Positions 7,801 through 15,312 of a stretch of 64,000 nucleotides of DNA are shown piece by piece. The translations under genes were made by a program, and so were the position numbers. The DNA comes from JAYOEY01 sp038116945 (lineage in GTDB: Bacteria > Pseudomonadota > Alphaproteobacteria > MPNO01 > UBA2964), in assembly GCA_038116945.1 (NCBI GenBank), contig JAYOEY010000015.1:21251-85250 (forward strand), written 5' to 3'. Under the pieces are notes generated by a model, which saw nothing but the letters and a program-made list of their open reading frames with translations, was not told where the DNA came from and did not search any database. Numbering within the stretch: the first letter of the stretch is position 1; each line of letters opens with the position of its first letter.

Positions 7801-8477
7801 AGCGTCAGTTTCAGCGGCGCGACGGCGCCGGGGTGCAGTCGGCCCATCGAGGCGGAGACGCTCAGCGGCACGCGCCTGTAGGACAGGGTTCCGGTCGCAT
7901 TGAACGGCCCCTGCACGGACCCGGCGGAGAGCGACAGCGACACGCCGGTAACGCGTTCTTCGCTGCCCGCGACGGCATCGCGCCAGATGAAGGTTCCGTT
8001 TTCGATACGAAGACTGTCGAGCCGGATATCGCTGCCGGCAGCGGACGCCGAACCGGCCGAACCGGCCTGCTCAGACGCGTCGCTCCGGGCCGCGGCGAAC
8101 TCCCAGTTGGCGCGACCGTCCTTGAGCTTCTCCAGAAGGATCACGGGCTCGACCAGCCGGACCGAATCGATTTCGATCTTTCCGCTTAGCAACGGCATAA
8201 GACGGACGCTGACATCCAGGGCCTTGAGAGACGCCATCGTCGTATCGCTGCCGCCCTGGATATTGACGAAGCGGATACCGGACGCGGAAAGCCGGGGCGC
8301 GGGGAGAACCACGAAGCCTATATCGCCCCCGATCGTCAGATCGCGGCCGGTTGCCTTCTTCGCTTCCGCCGCAATTTCAGACTTGAAACCGTTCCAGTCT
8401 ATGAAACCCGGCACCACCAGCGCCGCCGAAACGGCGATCACGACGGTCGCGGCGAGGCCGATCAGAAATTTACGCAT
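4863..8477 (-). CDS. AsmA family protein (large inner-membrane-anchored)
   Basis: A 1204-residue protein with an N-terminal membrane anchor (residues ~5-25) followed by the AsmA signature: PGFIDWNGFKSEI, ATGRDLTIGGDI, LPAPRLSASGIRFVN and INWEF-like GRANWEF. A long periplasmic body of repeated beta-strand segments continues to a C-terminal AsmA_2-like domain and a proline/glutamine-rich tail (SQPAPSPTQEQPQQQR). AsmA-like proteins are thought to be bridge-type lipid transport or outer-membrane homeostasis proteins spanning the periplasm. This one is long enough to do so. GGAGG lies 13 nt before the ATG. Its stop is embedded in the stop of the convergent RHH gene. Confidence 0.88.
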   Translation of the reverse strand: MRKFLIGLAATVVIAVSAALVVPGFIDWNGFKSEIAAEAKKATGRDLTIGGDIGFVVLPAPRLSASGIRFVNIQGGSDTTMASLKALDVSVRLMPLLSGKIEIDSVRLVEPVILLEKLKDGRANWEFAAARSDASEQAGSAGSASAAGSDIRLDSLRIENGTFIWRDAVAGSEERVTGVSLSLSAGSVQGPFNATGTLSYRRVPLSVSASMGRLHPGAVAPLKLTLTDKASGSTAELAATVAAHGAPPKLSGRIDVKGKTLLGAISSFVDAPPMTALSHPFHLRAQIDASEQAVTVDQIDAELGGTRASGSVKAALAGRPRVDAKLRVTRIDLDELVKGVANDRKSQPVTARAPEGARVGPPGETGPAAFSLPEIDATLDLGLDAVVYNGRSMRGISIAGALAGGKAQISRATVFLPGGGEASMTATLVARDGQPAYAAGISARADNVRSLLGWLGVDVASVPKERLHRFSFTGQVTGNDRQLQLINSKIELDTTHADGALTLVLREHPAFGVTLSVDKIDLDAYLPKENATGSTVRSSGSAAAQQAAGTTSGNAEKSEGPLSALKLFDANMRLSVGQLTYRKQPVRGIEFEGTVSGGSLAIRRAAVRDLAGVQASVAGTLSERGGLPVFKGSVSADARDISGALRLAGIAPPASVRSLGALKIRGKADAGADRADLDLTVDAAGATVALRAIAGGFDKTPAWDVRLSAKHRELTRLLAALGVEMRTASLGPFDLSATAKGGLDTLVADVRIKAAGAVIAAKGTGKGFATDPMFDFTVAAAHDAVGTLMRNLAPDYRPRGGAIGPLKLQASLKGAKGVYAVQGLKLDAGKLSLQGSGDLRTRGVRPTLTAALMAGAIDLNPFLPVRAGSSDEARRNSRVASSGRSGGAGDPAGRFSDQKFDTAVLDLMDADLSIRGDALVYRQFKVDSPTIRTSIKDRRLLISDISGKMFDGAFKLTGDLDGRKTPSIRGKVTVSKANVGKAGKALFEGADFDLSGGITDFSLDVTAAGSSPRRMVAGLNGSGRLSSVSGTVRGFDLKAVSDRLKNLGGALDFLKLIGTSMSGGQTRFQSLDGTFAIRNGVMRTNDIRLLADAGEGRAAGFADIPRWHMDFNGEFRLTEHPKAPPFEMRAVGAIDDPARKFNFEKLQSFILQRGIGSIIDRVLPGKLRGSSQPAPSPTQEQPQQQRRTPRLEDVIQSLPGLFRR

Positions 8478-8585
8478 GCTCTTCCGTCATCCTCCGGACG
8501 AGATTTGGGCAGACTAGCAACCAGATAACCATGGAGAATGGCCAAAACAAGGCAGTGGCTTCCCGTTCGTCCGACACGTCCGGTT

Positions 8586-9962
8586 TCAAGCGACGACCTT
8601 GCCGGGATTCATGATGTTTCGGGGGTCGAGCGCGGACTTCAAGGATTTCATCACCGCGACGCCCTCGCCCATTTCGTCGATGAGACAGTCTATCTTGCCG
8701 CGCCCGACGCCGTGCTCGCCTGTGCAGGTTCCTTCCATCGCCAGCGCGCGGGCCACCATCCGGGCGTTCAGCCGCTCCGCTTCGCCGAATTCGGCGGGGT
8801 TGTCCGGATCGAGCAGAAAGATCACATGGAAATTGCCATCCCCGACATGGCCGACAATTGTCGCCATGAGAGCCGATGATTCGATATCGGCCCGCGTCTT
8901 CCCAATGCACTCTGCGAGGCGCGAGATCGGTACGCACAGATCGGTCGACCATGCCCTGGCGCCGGGGCGCAGCGCGAGCGCGGCGTAGAGCGCGTCATGA
9001 CGCGCCTGCCACAGCGCGTTGCGCTCTTCCTCGTTTTCGGTCCAGCGAAAATCGCCGCCGCCGCAATCGGCGGCGATTGCCTGCACCGTCTCCGCCTGTT
9101 CCCGCACCGACGCCGCGGACCCGTGAAATTCGAAAAACAGGGTCGGTTCGGGATCGTACGCCAGGTTCGAATAGGCGATGCAGGCTTTCATCTGCACCGC
9201 GTCGAGGAGTTCGACGCGTGCCACCGGAACGCCGGACTGGATCGACAGGATGCAGCAATTGACCGCGTCTTCGACGGCCGGAAAGGAACAGACAGCGGCG
9301 GAAACCGCCTCCGGCCGCCCGTGCAGGCGCAGCGTTACCTCGACAATGACGCCGAGCGTTCCCTCGGAGCCGACGAACAGACGGGTCAGATCGTATCCCG
9401 CCGCGGACTTGCGGGCGCGACCGCCGGTCCTGATTACGCGCCCGTCGGCGAGCACGACCGTGAGGTTAAGCACCGCATCCCGCATCGTGCCGTAACGGAC
9501 GGCATTGGTGCCCGACGCCCGCGTCGAGGCCATGCCGCCGATTGAGGCGTCGGCGCCGGGGTCGATGGGAAAGAACAGGCCGGTGTCGCGCAGTTCCTCG
9601 TTAAGGCGCTTGCGCGTCACGCCGGCCTCGACGGTCACGTCCATGTCCTCGGGCGACACGCGCAGGATGCGGTTCATGCCGGAGAGATCGATACAGATGC
9701 CGCCCTTGACCGCACCGATGCCGCCTTCGAGCGCCGTCCCCGTTCCATAGGGAATAACAGGCACGCCCCGGGCGGAGCAGGCCTTTACGACGGCAACGAC
9801 ATCGTCTGTCGATTGAACGAACGCCACCGCATCGGGCGGCGCGGCCGGGTGGTGGGATTCGTCTCGTCCGTGCGCCTCGCGCACTGCCTCGCCGGTCGAG
9901 AGCCGGTCGCCGAGGACGGCGCGCAGCTCTTCGATCAGTTGGGGAAGACCTGGAACCTGCAT
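8586..9962 (-). CDS. FAD-linked D-2-hydroxyacid (D-lactate/glycolate-type) dehydrogenase
   Basis: A 458-residue flavoprotein of the GlcD/Dld family. The PCMH-type FAD-binding domain shows VIPYGTGTALEGG, GADASIGGMASTRASGTNAVRYG and GYDLTRLFVGSEGTLG. The FAD-oxidase C-terminal domain contains GHVGDGNFHV and CTGEHGVGRGK, with the metal/substrate His residues. It oxidises D-lactate, glycolate or a related D-2-hydroxyacid and passes electrons to the respiratory chain. The start is ATG 9962 (MQVPGLPQL) with GGAGA five bases upstream. It begins 28 nt inside the end of the preceding hydrolase gene. The longer upstream open frame only reads through that gene. Confidence 0.9.
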   Translation of the reverse strand: MQVPGLPQLIEELRAVLGDRLSTGEAVREAHGRDESHHPAAPPDAVAFVQSTDDVVAVVKACSARGVPVIPYGTGTALEGGIGAVKGGICIDLSGMNRILRVSPEDMDVTVEAGVTRKRLNEELRDTGLFFPIDPGADASIGGMASTRASGTNAVRYGTMRDAVLNLTVVLADGRVIRTGGRARKSAAGYDLTRLFVGSEGTLGVIVEVTLRLHGRPEAVSAAVCSFPAVEDAVNCCILSIQSGVPVARVELLDAVQMKACIAYSNLAYDPEPTLFFEFHGSAASVREQAETVQAIAADCGGGDFRWTENEEERNALWQARHDALYAALALRPGARAWSTDLCVPISRLAECIGKTRADIESSALMATIVGHVGDGNFHVIFLLDPDNPAEFGEAERLNARMVARALAMEGTCTGEHGVGRGKIDCLIDEMGEGVAVMKSLKSALDPRNIMNPGKVVA

Positions 9963-10822
9963 CTTTCTCCGTTGCCGATAATGCGGCCGAAGGCGGGCGA
10001 CGCGAAATGCGCCGCGAGAATCCAGGCGTCGGTATCGGCGTGCCGATCGACGAACGCGCATCGCGATGCCCGCGCCATGTCCGGATCGACGCAGAACCGG
10101 CTGTTCCATTCCGGATAGGCGACCTGGACCGGGTGGTGCAGCGCGTCCCCCGACAGTACGGCATGGCCGCCCGGCGACTTCAGATCGATGCACACATGGG
10201 CCGGCGTATGACCCGGGGTCGGCAGCAGCGTGAACATGTCGTCGATGGCGAAATCGTTATCGACCAGCGCCGCCTGACCCGCCTCGATGACCGGCAGCAC
10301 AGAGTCCTCGTAGCACCCGTCCTCGGTGCCCGGCCCTTCGTTCGGTTCGTCCATGTTTTCCCAGTAGGCGACCTCGTCCTTGTGGAAGACGTAGCGGGCG
10401 TTGGGAAATGTCGGCGTCCAGCGCCCGTTTTCCAGCCGCGTATTCCAGCCGACATGATCGGCGTGCAGGTGCGTGCACATCACGAAATCGACGTCCTCCG
10501 GCCGAATCCCCGCCGCGGCGAGCTGATCGAGCCAGGTCGATTGCTGCCGATGCCAGTGCGGCGTCGACGGGCGCTCTTTCATGTGACCGACGCAGGCATC
10601 GACCAGAACCGTATGATGGGGCGTTCGGACGGCATAGCTCTGAATGGCGCGCCTGTAGGTCCGTGCCTCGACATCCCAGAAATGAGGCGCAAGCCAGTCG
10701 AGTTCACCCTCGAACTCCTCCATCGTCGCATCGGGGAAAAAGAAGGTCGGCTCGTAGCCCAACCCTTCCAGCTCCACCAGGCGGTCGATGGTGACATCGC
10801 CCAGGACGAGTCGACGCGACAT
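9935..10822 (-). CDS. Metallo-beta-lactamase-fold hydrolase
   Basis: A 295-residue MBL-fold protein. CTHLHADHVGWN is the HxHxDH zinc motif; TPGHTPAH and LSGDALHHP give the third His and bridging Asp. This is the subfamily close to quorum-quenching lactonases and other small-molecule hydrolases (N-acyl homoserine lactonase/AttM-like), but the substrate cannot be told from sequence. It lies between 3-hydroxyanthranilate dioxygenase (16 bp upstream) and the FAD dehydrogenase, which it overlaps by 28 nt, so the three are probably cotranscribed. Confidence 0.87.
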   Translation of the reverse strand: MSRRLVLGDVTIDRLVELEGLGYEPTFFFPDATMEEFEGELDWLAPHFWDVEARTYRRAIQSYAVRTPHHTVLVDACVGHMKERPSTPHWHRQQSTWLDQLAAAGIRPEDVDFVMCTHLHADHVGWNTRLENGRWTPTFPNARYVFHKDEVAYWENMDEPNEGPGTEDGCYEDSVLPVIEAGQAALVDNDFAIDDMFTLLPTPGHTPAHVCIDLKSPGGHAVLSGDALHHPVQVAYPEWNSRFCVDPDMARASRCAFVDRHADTDAWILAAHFASPAFGRIIGNGERCRFQVFPN

Positions 10823-10838
10823 GATTTCGAACCGTTCC

Positions 10839-11354
10839 CTACGGCGCCGGCATCACATGGCTGCATTTCGAGCAGGTCCGGAATTCCTCGGAATCGAAGA
10901 AATTCGCATAGGCCTTCGACACCGGATCGCTCGCGTAATCGCTGACCACGAACTGCTCTTCATGCAAGAAATTGTCGCATTCGGGGCAGAACCACTGGAA
11001 ACGGTCGATTTCGCCCGCACGCCGCTTGCGTTCGATCACCAGAACGAAACCGTCGGGCGGAAAGCGCGGCGAGTGCGGCACGCCGGCCGGCGTGTGGATC
11101 GTGTTCCCTTCTTTCAGGACTGCGATTTCTTCCTTTCCCTCGGGCGTACGGTAATGGAGGTTCATGTCCCCCTTGACCATGAACATCACCTCATCGACCG
11201 GGTCGATGTGAAACTCGCTCCGGTATTCGCGCCCGCGGGCGACGAAGGCGAGGGAGTCCTCTTCCTGCCACAGAACCTTCACCCGCTTTCCGGTTTCGGC
11301 GAGTTCGCGGGCAACGGCATGCAGATCGGCGATGGGCATCGGTTTCATGGGCAT
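10839..11354 (-). CDS. nbaC: 3-hydroxyanthranilate 3,4-dioxygenase
   Basis: A 171-residue cupin dioxygenase that cleaves the ring of 3-hydroxyanthranilate to 2-amino-3-carboxymuconate semialdehyde, in kynurenine or 2-nitrobenzoate catabolism or quinolinate formation. EFHIDPVDEVMFMVKG and THTPAGVPHSP-like NTIHTPAGVPHSPR supply the catalytic Fe(II) ligands. CPECDNF with CSKCSHVM forms the second, rubredoxin-like iron site seen in bacterial enzymes. AAGGAG lies 2 nt before the ATG at 11354 but 8 nt before the ATG at 11348, so the second Met may be the true start. No kynureninase or other pathway enzyme is visible in the window. Confidence 0.92.
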   Translation of the reverse strand: MPMKPMPIADLHAVARELAETGKRVKVLWQEEDSLAFVARGREYRSEFHIDPVDEVMFMVKGDMNLHYRTPEGKEEIAVLKEGNTIHTPAGVPHSPRFPPDGFVLVIERKRRAGEIDRFQWFCPECDNFLHEEQFVVSDYASDPVSKAYANFFDSEEFRTCSKCSHVMPAP

Positions 11355-11392
11355 GGCTCCTTCCTGTCCTGCGGTCAGTCTATCACGGGAAT

Positions 11393-12184
11393 TCAGATAC
11401 GCGTCGATTCCGACGTGATGTCAGCGACGAACATGTGACCGGGAGAATGGGTAATGGCGAGCGGCAGGCGCGCCCGAGTCAGCGCTTCCTGCGGCGTCAC
11501 CCCGCATGCCCAGAAGACCGGAATCTGTCCGTCGCCGATGGTTACCGCCCGGCCGAACTCGGGACTGGACAGGTCCTTTATGCCGAGCGCGTCCGGATCG
11601 CCGATATGGATGGGCGCGCCGTGCGCCATGGGATAATGCGCGGTGATTTCCGCCGCTCGCTCGGCATCCTCCGGCGAAAAAGGCCGCATCGACACGACCA
11701 TCGTTCCCTCGAACGGCGCCGCCGGCGCGCAGGGAACCGTCGTACGGTACATCGGCACGAACCCGGTTTCGGCGATATGCGGCAGCAGCAGTCCGGCGTC
11801 GGTCAGGGCCTTCTCCGCAACGAAGGAACAGCCAAGCAGAAACGTCACGAAATCGTCCTGCCAGAGGCCGAGAATGTCTGTCGGCTCTTCAGCCGCCGCC
11901 CCGTCGCGGAAGACGCGGTAGCGCGGCAGGTCGGTGCGGATGTCGGCGCCGGGCGCGATCGTCACCGGCTCCACGCCGCCCGGCTCGAGTATTTCAAGGA
12001 TCGGGCAGGGTTGCGGGTTGCGTCGGCAGAACCGGCGGAAGGCGTCCGCGGCATCCGACGGCAGAATGACCATGTTGGCCTGGACGAACCCTGCCGCGCG
12101 CCCGGAAGTTGGCCCGTCATACGAACCGTTGCGGCAGGCAAGCCGGAGGTCTTGCGGCGAGGCGTCGGCGGTTAGCGCTGTCAT
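11393..12184 (-). CDS. DUF1445 / D-glutamate cyclase-like putative hydro-lyase
   Basis: A 263-residue protein of the UPF0317/DUF1445 family. Characteristic segments are RNGSYDGPTSGRAAGFVQANM, the FLLGCSFVAEKAL motif and the C-terminal THSPGHMFVADI. The mammalian relative is a mitochondrial D-glutamate cyclase; bacterial members are annotated as putative hydro-lyases, often near 5-oxoprolinase or transporter genes. I start at ATG 12184 (MTALTADASPQDLRLACR), which matches the family N-terminus, rather than 39 bases upstream. No strong ribosome-binding site precedes either. It heads the leftward cluster with the dioxygenase and hydrolase. Confidence 0.85.
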   Translation of the reverse strand: MTALTADASPQDLRLACRNGSYDGPTSGRAAGFVQANMVILPSDAADAFRRFCRRNPQPCPILEILEPGGVEPVTIAPGADIRTDLPRYRVFRDGAAAEEPTDILGLWQDDFVTFLLGCSFVAEKALTDAGLLLPHIAETGFVPMYRTTVPCAPAAPFEGTMVVSMRPFSPEDAERAAEITAHYPMAHGAPIHIGDPDALGIKDLSSPEFGRAVTIGDGQIPVFWACGVTPQEALTRARLPLAITHSPGHMFVADITSESTRI

Positions 12185-12319
12185 GGCGATCGCAATTCGT
12201 GGTCTGGCATCGGCCACCGGCATACATCAGGAAGGCGGGGACAGAAACCCCGCCATTAACGTTTCTCATACCCTTGGACGGTCTAATCGGGCCAGCATCA
12301 GGAATTCGGAACAGAGCCG

Positions 12320-12838
12320 ATGGCGGCCGAGCCACAGTTGAATACCCCGGACGACGCGGCAACAGACCCGGTCGAGGAAATGCGCGCGCGCCTCGCGGGA
12401 ACCAACATCAACGCACGATCGTTGCTGGCGACGGATTATCTTAATCATTTCAATGAATTCGTGATGCTTTTCGAACTGGTGGCCGATATGCCCGACCTGT
12501 TCGAGGACGTTCGCACCTGGAAAAAAAAGAGCTACAGGGATCATTTTGCCGAGAGCGGTTTTTCGGACCGCGACCTTGCGATCGCCGCATATGAGGTTTC
12601 TCCGCCCGAATATCGTGGCCGTCTGGACGACACGGTCGATCTCATCAACGAAACCATCGACGACGCCTCGGCCGCGGCGGGCAGGCTGCTGGATCCGCCG
12701 GACCCCGAGAGGCTTGCAACAGCGGTTTCGACCTACACAACGGAAATCCGCGGGCTGATCGATATCGCAAGCGCCATTATCAATGATGTAGAGTCCTCGA
12801 ACGCTCAGGATGACATCGACAAGCTGTTCGACGACTGA
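12320..12838 (+). CDS. Hypothetical protein with FliM/CheY-binding-like C-terminal motif
   Basis: A 172-residue, acidic, predicted mostly alpha-helical soluble protein that I do not recognise. It has no signal peptide or membrane segment. The C-terminus, NAQDDIDKLFDD, resembles the short SQxEIDALL-type motif of FliM N-termini and other proteins that bind CheY-like receivers or flagellar switch parts; this is a resemblance only. The middle contains a conserved-looking NHFNEFVMLFELVADMPDLFEDV helix. Codon use matches the neighbours. It follows a divergent 135-bp gap from the DUF1445 gene. A chemotaxis, flagellar or two-component role is a guess. Confidence 0.7.
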   Translation: MAAEPQLNTPDDAATDPVEEMRARLAGTNINARSLLATDYLNHFNEFVMLFELVADMPDLFEDVRTWKKKSYRDHFAESGFSDRDLAIAAYEVSPPEYRGRLDDTVDLINETIDDASAAAGRLLDPPDPERLATAVSTYTTEIRGLIDIASAIINDVESSNAQDDIDKLFDD

Positions 12839-12924
12839 AGCGAATTCGATTTCCGCGGTACCGGACCCGTTCCCCTGCCAAGAATCGTTGTTGCCCGCCG
12901 ACCCGGGTGCTAACGTCGCCGCGC

Positions 12925-13665
12925 ATGAAATGGATTCTACCGCCCCTCGTTCTGATCCTGCTATTGCTGTCGGGGCCGGTCGCGATCGCCGTGGGCGATA
13001 AGGCGAACATCGCCGGCGACTGGCGGCTGGCTACGCGCGAAAGCAGCGGTCAGGCGCCTTCGCCTGAATCAACCCGGGAAGCCGTCGTTCAGGTGTACGG
13101 CGCGCGCGCGTTTCGCTGGCGGGGCGCTTTCGCGGTCCACACCTGGATCGCCGTCAAACCCGAAAACGCGCCGGAATATACCACTTACGAGGTCGTCGGA
13201 TGGCGCGCCTTCCACGGGGGGAGCGCGGTCCAGATCCATAACGACGGGCCGGACCGGCACTGGTACGGCGCCCGACCGGAACTTTATGCGGAACTCCGCG
13301 GCGACAGAGCGGCGAGCGCCATCAAGAACATCGAAGCGGCTGCGAAGGACTATCCCCATCAGGATTTCTACCGCACGTGGCCGGGCCCCAACAGCAACAC
13401 GTTCGTCGCCTTCATCACCAAGCGCGTTCCCGAACTCAAGGTCGACCTGCCGCCGACCGCCATCGGCAAGGACTTTATGGCCGAAGGATCGGTAATCGGC
13501 GTACCGCCTAGCGGCCGCGGATTTCAGGTTTCCCTGTTTGGCCTTCTCGGGGTCATTGTCTCTCCGGACGAAGGGCTCGAATTCAACATCCTGGGACTGT
13601 CGTTCGGGGTCGACCCGGCCGAGCTGGCGCTGCGTCTTCCCGGCATCGGCAAGGTCGGTCCCTGA
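12925..13665 (+). CDS. DUF3750 family protein
   Basis: A 246-residue protein with an N-terminal hydrophobic segment (WILPPLVLILLLLSGPVAIAV), either an uncleaved anchor or a signal sequence, then a DUF3750-type domain: VVQVYGARAFRWRGAFAVHTWIAVK, YEVVGWRAFHGG, WPGPNSNTFVAF. The His in AVHTW and the N-S-N-T-F block are the family's conserved positions and resemble permuted papain-like (NlpC-type) folds, but the function is unknown. ATG 12925 (MKWILPP) is preferred to GTG 12907. Its TGA overlaps the ATG of the next gene by one base (TGATG), implying coupled translation. Confidence 0.82.
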   Translation: MKWILPPLVLILLLLSGPVAIAVGDKANIAGDWRLATRESSGQAPSPESTREAVVQVYGARAFRWRGAFAVHTWIAVKPENAPEYTTYEVVGWRAFHGGSAVQIHNDGPDRHWYGARPELYAELRGDRAASAIKNIEAAAKDYPHQDFYRTWPGPNSNTFVAFITKRVPELKVDLPPTAIGKDFMAEGSVIGVPPSGRGFQVSLFGLLGVIVSPDEGLEFNILGLSFGVDPAELALRLPGIGKVGP

Positions 13666-14405
13666 TGGCCATCTGGGGAAAGATCCTCGGCGCAGGCGCT
13701 GGATTGCTCGCGGGAGGTCCGCTGGGCGCGCTTCTCGGCGGCATCGCCGGACACGCGTTCGACAAATACCGGAATCAGAATCAGGACGGTTCTGTCGGCG
13801 ACCCCGGCCTCGCCAAGCAGACTGCCTTCGCCATCGCGGTCATCGTTCTGTCAGCCAAGATGGCCAAGGCCGACGGCGCGGTTACCCGCGACGAGGTCGA
13901 CGCCTTCAAGGAAATTTTTCACGTTCCTCCGGAAGAGGTGAAGAATGTCGGCCGGGTTTTCGATCAGGCGCGCAGGGATTCGCGCGGATTCGAGCCCTAC
14001 GCCCGCCAGGTCGCCCGGCTGTTTCGCGACAATCCGGCGGTTCTCGAGGAGTTGCTGGGCGGCCTGTTTCATATCGCCCGGGCGGACGGCGTCGCTCATC
14101 CCTCCGAAATCGAGTTTCTTTCCAGGGTCGCCGAAATTTTCGGGTTCGACGCAACGACATTCGATCGGCTGAAGGCCGCCCATATGGGGCTGAAAATGGA
14201 GGATCCCTATGCGGTCCTCGGCATTTCGCGCGATGCCAGCGACGCGGAAGTCAGGACGGTCTGGCGAAAGCTGGTCCGAGAAAACCATCCCGATGCGCTG
14301 ATCGCGCAGGGCATGCCGGAAGATTTCATCGACATCGCTACCGAAAAGGTAGCCGCGATCAATGCCGCGTACGATGAAATTTCCAAACAACGGGGTCTGA
14401 CCTGA
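13665..14405 (+). CDS. DjlA-like co-chaperone: TerB-type domain plus C-terminal J domain
   Basis: A 246-residue protein. Residues 5-30 form a short hydrophobic, Gly-rich segment (GAGAGLLAGGPLGALLGGIA) that may insert in the membrane. A TerB-like helical domain follows (AFAIAVIVLSAKMAKADGAVTRDE, IARADGVAHPSEIEFL, with the acidic-ADG motif twice). A C-terminal J domain starts at DPYAVLGISRDASDAEVR. The J-domain HPD signature is present in RENHPDALIAQGMP. This is the architecture of DjlA, a DnaK co-chaperone. It overlaps DUF3750 by one base, an arrangement suggesting joint function at the envelope. Confidence 0.88.
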   Translation: MAIWGKILGAGAGLLAGGPLGALLGGIAGHAFDKYRNQNQDGSVGDPGLAKQTAFAIAVIVLSAKMAKADGAVTRDEVDAFKEIFHVPPEEVKNVGRVFDQARRDSRGFEPYARQVARLFRDNPAVLEELLGGLFHIARADGVAHPSEIEFLSRVAEIFGFDATTFDRLKAAHMGLKMEDPYAVLGISRDASDAEVRTVWRKLVRENHPDALIAQGMPEDFIDIATEKVAAINAAYDEISKQRGLT

Positions 14406-14427
14406 CAGCGATGACGCGGACCGGTTC

Positions 14428-15312
14428 ATGAAGCCGTTCGACGCGCTGACCGCGCTGCTGGTCGTTACCATCTGGGGCGGCAATTTCGTCGCGATGCGGC
14501 TGGGGGCGCTCGAAATTCCCCCGTATTTTCTCCTCGCCCTGCGCCTCTCGATGGCAGCGGCGGCGCTCGCCTTTTTCCTTCGCTCGCCCCGCGGCATCGT
14601 GATCCCCCTGATCCTTGTCGCCGCCACCATGACGACGCTTCATTTCGGTCTCGCTCTGGTCGGGCTGCAGCATATCGATGCCGGTACCGGCGCCATCGCC
14701 ATGCAGACCGCGGTGCCGTTTGCGGCGCTGCTGGCCTGGTTGCTGTTTCGCGAACCGCTTGGATGGCGGCGAACCTTCGGCCTCGTCGTCGCCTTTTCGG
14801 GAATCGTCGTGCTGACCGGCGTTCCGAAGATCGGGGCGCGTCTCGACATGCTGGCCCTGATGATCGTTTCAGCCTTTTTCTTCTCCGTCGCGACGATCCA
14901 GATCAAGCGGCTCGGACCGCAGGACTTCATGTCCATGAACGGATGGATATCGATCTTCGGCGCGCTTCTGGCCTTCGCGGTTTCCTTCATCTTCGAAACC
15001 GGCCAGATCTCCGCGACCCGCGCCGCCCCATGGCCCGCCATTGCCGGCATCTTTTACATGGCGCTGGGCGCCAGCGTGTTCGGGCAGGGGCTCTGGTACC
15101 GGCTTCTGCCGCGCTACGACACCAATCAGGTGATGCCGATTACGCTCCTGGTTCCTGTGCTGGGCGTCCTGTTCGGCGTCCTGCTGCTCGACGAAACGCT
15201 GAGCCTGCGCATCGTGGTCGGCGGGCTGGTCACCTTGACCGGCGTCGCCATGATCGTATTGCGGGGCCGCCCTGGCAAGATTGCCGCCGTCGAACCGGTG
15301 CGCCCCGCATGA
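14428..15312 (+). CDS. EamA/DMT-family transporter
   Basis: A 294-residue integral membrane protein with about ten predicted transmembrane helices arranged as two EamA repeats. The first begins ALTALLVVTIWGGNFVAMRLGA; the second carries the GASVFGQGLWYRLLPRYDTN and VPVLGVLFGVLLLDE segments. Drug/metabolite superfamily members export amino acids or metabolites; the substrate is not predictable. Only 22 bp separate it from the DjlA-like gene, and its stop overlaps the start of the amidase (ATGA). Confidence 0.9.
   Translation: MKPFDALTALLVVTIWGGNFVAMRLGALEIPPYFLLALRLSMAAAALAFFLRSPRGIVIPLILVAATMTTLHFGLALVGLQHIDAGTGAIAMQTAVPFAALLAWLLFREPLGWRRTFGLVVAFSGIVVLTGVPKIGARLDMLALMIVSAFFFSVATIQIKRLGPQDFMSMNGWISIFGALLAFAVSFIFETGQISATRAAPWPAIAGIFYMALGASVFGQGLWYRLLPRYDTNQVMPITLLVPVLGVLFGVLLLDETLSLRIVVGGLVTLTGVAMIVLRGRPGKIAAVEPVRPA

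Noticed and set aside
9963..10193. N-terminal extension of the FAD dehydrogenase
   Set aside because: It overlaps the MBL-fold gene, lacks homology, and a good ribosome site precedes ATG 9962.
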